Assembly (NCBI RefSeq): GCF_002209565.1
Contig: NZ_NJIH01000013.1
Coordinates: 103,401 to 167,400, forward strand
DNA from: Candidimonas nitroreducens
Lineage (GTDB): Bacteria > Pseudomonadota > Gammaproteobacteria > Burkholderiales > Burkholderiaceae_B
Length of the DNA stretch: 64,000 nucleotides
Direction: 5' to 3'
The notes beneath the pieces are model-generated. The model was not told the DNA's origin. It saw only the letters and a program-made list of their open reading frames with translations, and did no database searches. Positions 49,627 to 57,034 of this stretch are shown here, one piece after another; position 1 is the stretch's first letter; the number at the start of each line of letters is the position of its first letter. A program made the position numbers and the translations under genes.

Positions 49627-50058
49627 ATGTCCAAGTCCAACACCTTCGAGAACGATTTGCTGAAGCTGATATTCAACGGCACAGCGATTGCAAATCTCGC
49701 GGATAACGCGGCCTCCAGCCCGTTCACTAATCTTTACCTGGCGCTCCATACGGCTGACCCCGGTGAGGCTGGCTCGCAGAACACCAGTGAGGTGTCCTAC
49801 ACCGGCTACGCCCGTGTGGCAGTTGCTCGAACGTCTGCCGGCTGGACTGTCACAGATAACTCTGTGAGCCCGGCCGCTGCTGTCGAATTCGGAGAGATGA
49901 CAGCTGGGACGCCAGGTACGGCGACGTATGTATCTGTGGGGACTGCATCCAGCGGCGCCGGCAAGATTTTGTACAGCGGGTCGCTCACACCCTCGGTCGC
50001 GTACAACGTGGGCGTCGTCCCGCGCCTGCGCACGACATCGACGATAACCGAGGATTGA
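49627..50058 (+). CDS. Conserved virion/fibre-associated protein (143 aa)
   Basis: SNTFENDLLKLIFNGTAIANLADNAASSPFTNLYLALHTADPGEAGSQNTSEVSYTGYARVAVAR is a well-repeated pattern among phage proteins usually labelled tail fibre-like or decoration proteins. The product is nearly all beta. AGGGAGCACAC precedes the ATG. In other phages it lies next to coat or tail genes, as here; the precise place in the particle is not known. Confidence 0.7.
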   Translation: MSKSNTFENDLLKLIFNGTAIANLADNAASSPFTNLYLALHTADPGEAGSQNTSEVSYTGYARVAVARTSAGWTVTDNSVSPAAAVEFGEMTAGTPGTATYVSVGTASSGAGKILYSGSLTPSVAYNVGVVPRLRTTSTITED

Positions 50059-50059
50059 T

Positions 50060-51148
50060 ATGGTCTGGCCTCGCATTGAGCTGGCCCTCGGAGAGATAGC
50101 GGTCTTCGAGCTGGCACGCGAGGAAGGCACAGCGACTGTGCTGGAAGCGGCGTTCTCGTTTGCCGGTGAGAACACCAGTGCGTTCGACTCGTCGGCCTAT
50201 GTCAATGTTGCGTTCGGCGTGGAGGGTGATGCGTCCATGACCCTGGTGGGTGGTGCATATGCCCAGGCAGCGCTCGACGCTGATGGCATGGCCTCTACCG
50301 CGCTTGCCGGGCAGGCCCAGTACAGCACCGAATTAGGTGCTGCGGGTACCGCGAGTACTGAGCTGGAAGGCGGTTACGTACTGCTGGCTGTATTCGATGT
50401 GGACTGTGTTTCTGATGCCACGTTCGATTCTCTTACCGATGCTGGGTTTGACATCTTCTGCTCTGCGGCTGTGGCGGTGTTCACGTCCGCCACTGCAGAC
50501 CTTGTTGCTACCGTTGCGGGCGCCGCAAGCACTGACTTGATAGGAAGTGCTTATGCAGGCTCTACCTACGAGGCTGATGGTGAGGCGGCGCTGCAGGTTA
50601 GCGCCCAGATGCTGACTAACACCACGCTATCTGTTGGCGGCCAGGGGGCTACGCATATGTTGGGCCAGGCCACGGCCAACACGCTGACGGACACGTCGGG
50701 GGCTACCTCCACAAATTTGGTAGGTCAGGCACGCGCCAACACATCCGTAGGCATTGAGGGCGCTGGGAATGCAGAGATTTTGTCCTCGGCCCTCACTTTC
50801 ATCGACACCCGGCTGATTGTCACTGGCCGTGGTGCAACCGACTTTATCAACGAGTCGTTGATGTTCGTGTCTTCGACGGCTGGGCTTGAGAGCGCCGCCG
50901 CTGCGGTGTTTCTTGCGCAGGCATTTGCTGGCTTCGATTGGCATGCTGCGGGTAACGACGTGCAGCAGTGGATGGTTGGGCGTCCTGTGCTGGTGTCTAT
51001 GCCCACCGCGTTTGACATAGCGCAGCGCCTGCTTGAGGCGCGTACGGCCTCCCGGCCTGATGAGTCGCGTGTTGTAGAGCGGCCCGCAGAAGTGCGCGAG
51101 GTCGCCGTACCGGCGATCCCGCTGGAGGTTGAGGTGATCGAACAATGA
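50060..51148 (+). CDS. Ala/Gly/Thr-rich repeat protein of the virion module (362 aa)
   Basis: From about residue 50 to 300 the sequence repeats a unit near 20 residues, roughly GxAxTxLxGxAxAxTxLxxD (for example GMASTALAGQAQYSTELGAA and GATSTNLVGQARANTSVGIE). Such regular alternation suggests a beta-helix or stacked beta-hairpin fibre. The C-terminus changes to charged (RRLLEAR..., EVREVAVPAIPLEVEVIEQ). It starts two bases after the previous stop and overlaps the next start. I do not recognise a named family. Confidence 0.6.
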   Translation: MVWPRIELALGEIAVFELAREEGTATVLEAAFSFAGENTSAFDSSAYVNVAFGVEGDASMTLVGGAYAQAALDADGMASTALAGQAQYSTELGAAGTASTELEGGYVLLAVFDVDCVSDATFDSLTDAGFDIFCSAAVAVFTSATADLVATVAGAASTDLIGSAYAGSTYEADGEAALQVSAQMLTNTTLSVGGQGATHMLGQATANTLTDTSGATSTNLVGQARANTSVGIEGAGNAEILSSALTFIDTRLIVTGRGATDFINESLMFVSSTAGLESAAAAVFLAQAFAGFDWHAAGNDVQQWMVGRPVLVSMPTAFDIAQRLLEARTASRPDESRVVERPAEVREVAVPAIPLEVEVIEQ

Positions 51149-51444
51149 TACTGGCCACCTACATTAAGCAGCCGTCCGAGATCAAGGACTACGACGTTGA
51201 CTATTCGCCGTGGTTGTTACCCATGGATGACACGCTTGACGATGTTACCGCCGATGTTGTGTGTACTACTGACGCGACAGACACCTCCTTGGTGTGCAGT
51301 TCGGTGGAGCGCACGACTCTGCGCTGCAAGTTTTGGATGTCGGGCGGCACGAACGGCAATAAATACAAGTTGACTATACAGGCGACCACTGTAGGTGGCC
51401 GGCTCGATGAAAGCGAGCTGGTGTTTTCGGTGAAGGACTACTGA
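51145..51444 (+). CDS. Ig-like phage fibre-adaptor protein (99 aa)
   Basis: ATYIKQPSEIKDYDVDYSPWLLPMDDTLDDVTADVV and CKFWMSGGTNGNKYKLTIQATTVGGRLDESELVFSVKDY are the two halves of a small beta-sandwich domain frequent in phage tail regions. It overlaps both neighbours by a few bases (ATGA before, ATG after). It likely links fibre proteins to the tail or capsid. Confidence 0.7.
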   Translation: MILATYIKQPSEIKDYDVDYSPWLLPMDDTLDDVTADVVCTTDATDTSLVCSSVERTTLRCKFWMSGGTNGNKYKLTIQATTVGGRLDESELVFSVKDY

Positions 51445-52124
51445 TGACACAGCTATTTTCCGACGCCGCGCGCACCACGCTTGCTGCCGACATCACGTCG
51501 ACGGCTACGTCGTTGACGCTAACCGACAGTGGCAGCGTATTCCCCACCATATCGACGGGGGACATGTTCAAGATAGTTCTACAAGATGACGATGGGTTTG
51601 AGATTGCCTACGTGACGACTCACTCGTCGGGTAGCACAACGCTTGCCGGTATTTCGCGCGGCCAGGAAGGTACGACGGCAAAGGCATTCTCAGCTCCGAC
51701 AGAATCCACGGCGGGCACGACAGTAGGGCTGCGCGTGACAGCGCAGGATATGGAGGCGTTCCGTGACAAGGTAGACGCCGATAACGGCCTTGCCCAGGCG
51801 ATGCGGTTTAACGTCTCCGCGCTGGGTAATGTGTCTGGTAGTCAAACCATAGACCTATCCAGCGCGACCGAATTCACAATGACGGTTACTGGAGACACAA
51901 CCTTTGCGTTCTCCAATGCGCCTGCATCGGGGGAGTCGCAGGTCGTTTATTTGCGCATAGAGGATGGCGGGGCGCATACAGTAGCTTGGCCGTCCGGGAC
52001 TCAGTTCGACGACAGCGGCACTGCACCTGAGTTAACAAGTAGCGGTGTGGACTTGCTTGGTGTAAAGCGCGACTCCACCACCAGTACGAACATGATATTT
52101 GTGCTGGGGCAGGCGATAGCATGA
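51444..52124 (+). CDS. Phage fibre-like structural protein (226 aa)
   Basis: Begins TQLFSDAARTTLAADITSTATSLTLTDSGSVFPTISTGDMFKIVL with TTLAGISRGQEGTTAKAFSAP, a common first domain of tail proteins. The rest is Thr/Ser-rich beta structure (SSATEFTMTVTGDTTFAFSNAPASGESQVVYLRI). Start overlaps the previous stop by one base. It probably forms the stem on which the next protein sits. Confidence 0.7.
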   Translation: MTQLFSDAARTTLAADITSTATSLTLTDSGSVFPTISTGDMFKIVLQDDDGFEIAYVTTHSSGSTTLAGISRGQEGTTAKAFSAPTESTAGTTVGLRVTAQDMEAFRDKVDADNGLAQAMRFNVSALGNVSGSQTIDLSSATEFTMTVTGDTTFAFSNAPASGESQVVYLRIEDGGAHTVAWPSGTQFDDSGTAPELTSSGVDLLGVKRDSTTSTNMIFVLGQAIA

Positions 52125-52924
52125 GTAGCGACATTCTACTGCTTGCCGCACGACAACCATCGGCCCCGACCATTGGCGATATTTTATTCGGTGATGGTGT
52201 CACGACGGGCGCGGTTTATGACCTGACTGATTTCAGCACGTTAAAACAATCTGATGGCAGTTCTATTACAGCCGTTGGCCAGACAGTTTCCAAGGTCTAC
52301 CCGAAATATAGTGGCACGTACCCCAGCGGGCCTGTCATTCTGTCTGCGGCTTCTGGCATCAAATTGTCCCAGGATAGTGATGGGTGCTATCGGTTGAATT
52401 ATCCATCTAGTTCTGTGAACGGGCTTTATTCTCCTGCGTTTTTTAGCGCTACAGCAAGCATAAGCGTAGTAATTGGCAGTCTTACAGGATATCTTTCGTA
52501 CCCATTTTATATCTTCACGGCGATGACAAGTTCGTCCAACGAGCAAGGGTGGGAGCTGGAATTTGTACCTGGTTCCGGCATGGGGTGGGGCTATTGGGAT
52601 AACGGCGGATCTAATGTAGGTAACTTTAAGGGTGGGTCGTATTCGATAACGACAAAGAGCGTCATGACGCTTCGGGCCACCAAGTCCTCATTGTCTAGCG
52701 TGACTGCGAGATCCAACGGGACTAACGCAAGTCTGTCGACTTATGCCAGCGCGACTATTAGCAGCACACCTGTAAGTACACAAATTTTTCTTGGTAAGCC
52801 TTATACATCGGGATTTAACACGAAGAATTTCATTTATAGCTTCATTGTCTATGGCGGCATTTTGTCGAGTGACAAACTAGCTGCGGCAGAAGCGTGGGTA
52901 AACGAAAGAACGGGGGCATATTGA
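52121..52924 (+). CDS. Putative receptor-binding/LamG-like protein (267 aa)
   Basis: A Ser/Gly/Tyr-rich protein with a lectin-like beta pattern (YSPAFFSATASISVVIGSLTG, WELEFVPGSGMGWGYWDNGG, IFLGKPYTSGFNTKNFIYSFIVYGGILSSDKLAAAEAWVNERTGAY). The ending is usual for concanavalin/LamG-like domains in phage fibres. The gene is clearly richer in A/T than its neighbours, as often seen for exchanged tip proteins. Receptor binding is inference. Confidence 0.6.
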   Translation: MSSDILLLAARQPSAPTIGDILFGDGVTTGAVYDLTDFSTLKQSDGSSITAVGQTVSKVYPKYSGTYPSGPVILSAASGIKLSQDSDGCYRLNYPSSSVNGLYSPAFFSATASISVVIGSLTGYLSYPFYIFTAMTSSSNEQGWELEFVPGSGMGWGYWDNGGSNVGNFKGGSYSITTKSVMTLRATKSSLSSVTARSNGTNASLSTYASATISSTPVSTQIFLGKPYTSGFNTKNFIYSFIVYGGILSSDKLAAAEAWVNERTGAY

Positions 52925-52926
52925 TT

Positions 52927-53550
52927 ATGTTTGCTCGTGTAGAAAACGACAAAATCACTGAATACCCCGTAGATCTTCGCAAGAGCTACCCGAATATCTC
53001 TTGGCCCAAAGACCTAAGCACTGCTGCGTTGCCCGATGGCATCGTTTGGGTAGAGCCTACTGCTATGCCCGCTGTGGAATATGCGGAGGTTGCTGAGGTA
53101 GACCCGCAGATGACTGACGGTAAGTGGTATCAACAGTGGGGTACGACGCCATGGTCTGACGACGACACGAAGCAAGCGGTGCTTGCCGCGATTTCTGCCA
53201 AGAAATTTCAGGTCGAGACGGGCGGCGTCACTTTGCCTAATGGTATGTCGGTCAGAACCACCATCGACGACCAAAACAGAATCAGCAATGCTGTCTTCAA
53301 CGGTCAACGTCTGGGGCTCACCGAAGTTAGCTTTCTACAGCCCGACAACTCATACGCAACGATCAGCATGGATGATCTTGTCACCATTGCTGATGCGATA
53401 GGTATGCACGTTCAAGCGTGTTTCGACGCGGGTAAGGCCCATTACACCGCAGTCAATGCCATCAAAGATTCTGTTTCTCAGACTGCGTATCAGCAGCTCG
53501 TGGCCTACGACATTACCACAGGCTGGCCTGCCAATGGGGGTTCTGCATGA
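52927..53550 (+). CDS. DUF4376-containing tail fibre-associated protein (207 aa)
   Basis: The N-terminal half (MFARVENDKITEYPVDLRKSYPNISWPKDL, then WYQQWGTTPWSDDDTKQAV) is the form of tail-fibre assembly or tip proteins; the C-terminal half (KKFQVETGGVTLPNGMSVRTTIDDQNRISNAVF to ADAIGMHVQACFDAGKAHYTAVNAI) is DUF4376. It follows the putative receptor-binding gene and precedes the lysis cassette with an ATGA overlap. Confidence 0.8.
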   Translation: MFARVENDKITEYPVDLRKSYPNISWPKDLSTAALPDGIVWVEPTAMPAVEYAEVAEVDPQMTDGKWYQQWGTTPWSDDDTKQAVLAAISAKKFQVETGGVTLPNGMSVRTTIDDQNRISNAVFNGQRLGLTEVSFLQPDNSYATISMDDLVTIADAIGMHVQACFDAGKAHYTAVNAIKDSVSQTAYQQLVAYDITTGWPANGGSA

Positions 53551-53780
53551 CGAGTGTGCCGGAAATCATCAAGACCGTTGTTGAGTACGCAAGGGCAGCG
53601 GTTGATGTTGCCGTCGATTCCAAGTTTGCGCCCGCCGCCGCGGCACCGCCTGCGGTGGTCACTTCGACAACGCTGCTCGGCATCACCTGGCAAAACTGGA
53701 TGTATATCCTCACCGCGCTCTACACACTCTTGCTGGTTGTTGGCTGGCTGTGGAACGCTGCTAGGAAGTTACGTAAATGA
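53547..53780 (+). CDS. Holin
   Basis: A 77-aa protein: soluble Ala/Val-rich N-terminal part, one strong transmembrane segment (WMYILTALYTLLLVVGWLWNA) and a basic C-terminus (ARKLRK). The size, charge pattern and overlap with the lysozyme gene (ATGA) identify it as the holin or pinholin. It opens the inner membrane at the end of infection. Confidence 0.78.
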   Translation: MTSVPEIIKTVVEYARAAVDVAVDSKFAPAAAAPPAVVTSTTLLGITWQNWMYILTALYTLLLVVGWLWNAARKLRK

Positions 53781-54259
53781 TTCCGCCGGTAATAAAGACT
53801 AGGCTGTTGCAGCTAATCGCAGGCGGTGCCAGCGCAGTAGCTATAGCCGGTGCACTGGTTGGCTACTTCGAGGGCACAAGCTACCCCGCGTACCAAGATG
53901 TCAATGGAACATGGACTGCGTGCCGTGGTCACACTGGCCCCGACGTGATCCCTCACAAGGTCTATACCGAGGCCGAGTGCCAGGCGTTCGAGGACAAGGA
54001 CATTGCCAAGGCTACGGCTGCTGTGCATAGACACGTCAAGGTGCGGCTAAGCAATGTAGAAGAAGGTGCCTTGATCGACTACACATTTAATGAGGGCGAG
54101 GGGCACCTCATGTCGTCGACACTGCTGCGCAAGATTAACGCCGGCGACAAGCGCGGCGCTTGCACTGAATATAGAAAGTGGGTACTGGCCGGCGGCAGGA
54201 AATACCAGGGTTTGGTTAACCGCCGGGATACAGAGGAATGGCTATGTTCGATGGGCTGA
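53777..54259 (+). CDS. SAR endolysin, GH24 lysozyme
   Basis: 160 aa. An N-terminal weakly hydrophobic helix (LIAGGASAVAIAGALVGYF) without a cleavage site is a signal-anchor-release segment. The catalytic triad pattern follows: Glu in FEGTSYPAY, Asp in YQDVNG, Thr in WTACRGHTG. FNEGEGHLMSSTLLRKINAGD is the standard lysozyme core. It is exported by Sec, held in the membrane and released when the holin collapses the potential, then cuts peptidoglycan. Confidence 0.9.
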   Translation: MIPPVIKTRLLQLIAGGASAVAIAGALVGYFEGTSYPAYQDVNGTWTACRGHTGPDVIPHKVYTEAECQAFEDKDIAKATAAVHRHVKVRLSNVEEGALIDYTFNEGEGHLMSSTLLRKINAGDKRGACTEYRKWVLAGGRKYQGLVNRRDTEEWLCSMG

Positions 54260-54753
54260 AACCATACGCATGGCTCATAGATATTGCGGCCACGCTTGTC
54301 ATTGCGGCGGGGTGCTTCTTCGCTGGCTATCACGTCCGCAGCTTAAGCGCGCAGCGCGATGCCGCCAAACTCACTGCGGGGTTGGCCACTGCAAACTCAA
54401 TGGCCCAGGCCACCGCGCGCCAGGCTGACGCCCAGTATGCCTATATTACGGAGAAAGCCGATCATGATTATCAAGCACTGGTCGATTCCACGGCTACTCA
54501 AGTTTCTACCTTATCTGATACTGCTCAGCGGCTGCAGCAGCGTTTGTCCGCTGCCAAGCGTGCCCGTGCCGCCGCCTCGCATTCCGCCGCCGGCGGCAGC
54601 ATTGATGGCACCGGAACCGACTGGATCTCAGGTTTCGCAGCATGCGCAGCAAGCTATCAGCAGCTGGCTACCGACGACGCCAGGCGCGCCGACAAAATAA
54701 ATGGCCTGCAGCTGTACGTTAAAGGCGTCTTACAAGTACAGGGGGCACGATGA
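54244..54753 (+). CDS. Rz-like i-spanin (DUF2514)
   Basis: 169 aa. One N-terminal transmembrane helix (AWLIDIAATLVIAAGCFFAGYHV) is followed by a long periplasmic coiled coil and the DUF2514 ending ISGFAACAASYQQLATDDARRADKINGLQLYVK. The start ATG 54244 has AGAGG at a better distance than the ATG at 54238. It overlaps the lysozyme gene end, and a complete Rz1 gene lies inside it in the +1-shifted frame. Confidence 0.85.
   Translation: MFDGLKPYAWLIDIAATLVIAAGCFFAGYHVRSLSAQRDAAKLTAGLATANSMAQATARQADAQYAYITEKADHDYQALVDSTATQVSTLSDTAQRLQQRLSAAKRARAAASHSAAGGSIDGTGTDWISGFAACAASYQQLATDDARRADKINGLQLYVKGVLQVQGAR
54464..54700 (+). CDS. Rz1-like o-spanin lipoprotein, embedded in Rz
   Basis: 78 aa coded in another frame within the Rz gene. 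The lipoprotein signal ends LPYLILLSGC|SS with the lipid-anchor Cys, followed by a Pro-rich stretch (CPLPSVPVPPPRIPPP), the hallmark of Rz1. GGAGAAAGCC lies just upstream of ATG 54464. Rz and Rz1 together bridge the envelope and fuse the membranes in the last lysis step. Fully nested Rz1 genes are known from lambda. Confidence 0.82.
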   Translation: MIIKHWSIPRLLKFLPYLILLSGCSSVCPLPSVPVPPPRIPPPAAALMAPEPTGSQVSQHAQQAISSWLPTTPGAPTK

Positions 54754-55430
54754 ACAAGACGACCCAATCTATTATTGACCGCGTGCAGTTCATCACTAAG
54801 GACTACTCGGCTGTACGCTGGACGATGAAAGAGATGTCCGACTGGATCAACGACGCCCAGACACAGATCGCGCAGCTCGTGCCGCCGTCGGCGTCGCAGT
54901 ACATGGTTCTAACTCTTGCCGAAGGCGCGCGCCAGGATCTGCGTGTCATTGATCCCGACACCCGGTGGGTTCGGCTGATGGAGCTGCTATGTAATGTGAA
55001 CACAACGAGTGGGGTGGACAAGCCCACGGGCGCCACCATTCGGCTAGTGTCTCGGCCGATACTCGACAGCGCATTCCCCTCCTGGCGCAGTGTGACGCCC
55101 ACAGCTCGTGCGGTAGCTGAGTATGCGATGGATGCCGGCAACGAGTTTGTGTTCGATGTGAACCCGCCGGTAGTGGCTGGCACAAAGGTCTATGCTCAGG
55201 CGTCCGTCATTCCTGCACCAGTGGCCGTGCTCAACAGCGGCAAGACTGCCCTGGACGACCCGAACGAGTTGTTTGGCCTGCCCGATGGGTACGATATCGC
55301 TGCTGTGGATTATGTTGTGTTCCGCGCGTTCAACAAGAATGCCAACGACCAGACCTACGCCGCACAGGCGTCGGCGCACTTGCAGTTGTTTCAAGCTGCG
55401 CTAGGCGGCCAAGCAAAGGCAGCATCATGA
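54750..55430 (+). CDS. Tail adaptor protein (gp11/tubular-A-like, 226 aa)
   Basis: TTQSIIDRVQFITKDYSAVRWTMKEMSDWINDAQTQIAQLVPPSASQYMVLTLAEGARQDL starts a family of adaptor proteins found under podovirus portals. FGLPDGYDIAAVDYVVFRAFNKNANDQTYAAQASAHLQLFQAALG is the usual C-terminal helix pair. It begins with an ATGA overlap on the Rz gene, so lysis and tail genes share one transcript. Confidence 0.75.
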   Translation: MNKTTQSIIDRVQFITKDYSAVRWTMKEMSDWINDAQTQIAQLVPPSASQYMVLTLAEGARQDLRVIDPDTRWVRLMELLCNVNTTSGVDKPTGATIRLVSRPILDSAFPSWRSVTPTARAVAEYAMDAGNEFVFDVNPPVVAGTKVYAQASVIPAPVAVLNSGKTALDDPNELFGLPDGYDIAAVDYVVFRAFNKNANDQTYAAQASAHLQLFQAALGGQAKAAS

Positions 55431-57034
55431 ATCTGGTCTGGGACAAGTTCTCCGGCATCCGGCCTCGCGTGGATCAGCGCATGCTGCCCGACGGCAATGC
55501 CCAGGTGGCTGACAACGTGAACACGGAGCACGGCGGTATCAGCCCGATTGAGGGCACGGCTGACATTCTGGCGCTGGCCAAGACAGGTGTACAGACTATC
55601 TATCGATTCGGCCAGGCCCTGGCGAGCGCGACGCAGTACTGGTTCTGCTGGACTATTGCTGTGGATGTCGTTAAAGGCCCCATCGCCAACGATACGGCCG
55701 AGTTCACCGCATGGACAGGCGACGGCGTACCCAAGTACACCCGTAACGACATAGGCACCGCGGGCAGTGATCTGCCATCGGCGTCGCGTCCGCTCGCTGT
55801 TCCTGCCCCGACGATGGCACCGACGCTTTCTGCAGTGGGTGATCCCCCCGTCGGCGCCGGTAGCGAGACGCGCGAGTACATCTACACATTCAAGAACGAG
55901 GACAGACGCGAGGGGCCGCCCTCGCTGCCTGCCACGCTGGATATCGTCATCGGGCAGGGCGTCCAGCTTGACGACCTAGAGACTGCAGCGACGAACGGTG
56001 CGGTGCTGGGCACTAAGTGCATCTATCGTGCCCAGGCGGGTGTGTATATTTTCGTCGACGAAATCCCCATCGCCCAGACCTCGTATACAGACACAATCGA
56101 TGCCGCGGACTTGGGCGACGAAGTGTGCCCGAGCATCAACTGGGACACGCCACCCGACACCATGTTCGCGCTCACGGCTGGCCCGAACGGCATGATGGCG
56201 GCGGCCGACGGCTACGACGTGTTGTTCTGCGTGCCGTTCTATCCCCAGGCGTGGCCGGGGGGCTATCGCCAGACGGTGAACTTCCCCGTGGTGGGCCTAG
56301 GCTGGTTCGCAACCACTCTGGTGGTGCTGACGACGGGTCAACCGTTCTTGATGACAGGCACGGATCCGGCAAATATTTCAGTGTCGCCGGCGAAGTTCTT
56401 CCAGCCCTGTGTGTCCAAGGCCAGCATCGTGGCGACAGCCGGTGGCGATGCCGTGGCGTCGGGCGGCGATGTCGTGTGGGCTTCCCCCGAAGGGCTGTGC
56501 TCTATCGGCCCGGCCGGAGAGCAGGTGTTGACGCAGGGCCTGTTCACTACCAAGCAGTGGGAAGCGCTGCATCCGGAAACCATCATCGGGTGCTGGCACC
56601 AGGGCTGGTACATCGGCACATATGACCCCGGCTCGGGGCGCCGTGCGTTCCGGTTCAGCCCAACGACGCAGGAATGGACGGATATGCCCGACACTTCGTT
56701 CACGGCGATGTATCGGGACACGGTATCGGACAAGCTGTACGTCTGTGTAGGCGACCACATCCATGAGTTCCGCGGCGGCGACCCGCTCGCGTATACATGG
56801 CACTCGCAGCAGGTGGTTACCCCGCTGTATGGCGTTGCCGCTGGTCGGGTCACGGGTGACTACCCAGTGACGTTCAAGCTCTTTGCCGACGGCACGCTGA
56901 TGCATACCGAGACGGTTCAGTCCGATGAACCGTTTATTCTCCCCGACAGGCTGGCTCGAAGCTGGGAGATTGAGCTGAGTGGCACCAGCCGGGTGCTGCG
57001 CGCTGCGGTGAGTGACTCGATAGTGGACTTGTGA
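55427..57034 (+). CDS. Tail nozzle-like protein (535 aa)
   Basis: MNLVWDKFSGIRPRVDQRMLPDGNAQVADNVNTEHGGISPIEG is a typical beginning of tubular-B/nozzle proteins, and the body is made of beta-propeller-type repeats (MAAADGYDVLFCVPFYPQAWPGGYRQ, WASPEGLCSIGPAGEQVLTQGLFTTKQWEALHPETIIGCWHQGWYIGTYD, KLYVCVGDHIHEFRGGDP). It would form the end of a short tail. The gene overlaps the previous stop by four bases and the next start by one. Confidence 0.78.
   Translation: MNLVWDKFSGIRPRVDQRMLPDGNAQVADNVNTEHGGISPIEGTADILALAKTGVQTIYRFGQALASATQYWFCWTIAVDVVKGPIANDTAEFTAWTGDGVPKYTRNDIGTAGSDLPSASRPLAVPAPTMAPTLSAVGDPPVGAGSETREYIYTFKNEDRREGPPSLPATLDIVIGQGVQLDDLETAATNGAVLGTKCIYRAQAGVYIFVDEIPIAQTSYTDTIDAADLGDEVCPSINWDTPPDTMFALTAGPNGMMAAADGYDVLFCVPFYPQAWPGGYRQTVNFPVVGLGWFATTLVVLTTGQPFLMTGTDPANISVSPAKFFQPCVSKASIVATAGGDAVASGGDVVWASPEGLCSIGPAGEQVLTQGLFTTKQWEALHPETIIGCWHQGWYIGTYDPGSGRRAFRFSPTTQEWTDMPDTSFTAMYRDTVSDKLYVCVGDHIHEFRGGDPLAYTWHSQQVVTPLYGVAAGRVTGDYPVTFKLFADGTLMHTETVQSDEPFILPDRLARSWEIELSGTSRVLRAAVSDSIVDL

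Noticed and set aside
54213..54222. GGTTAACC in the lysozyme gene as another operator
   Set aside because: Only half of the palindrome is present; several such half sites (38060, 44723, 52031) occur by chance.
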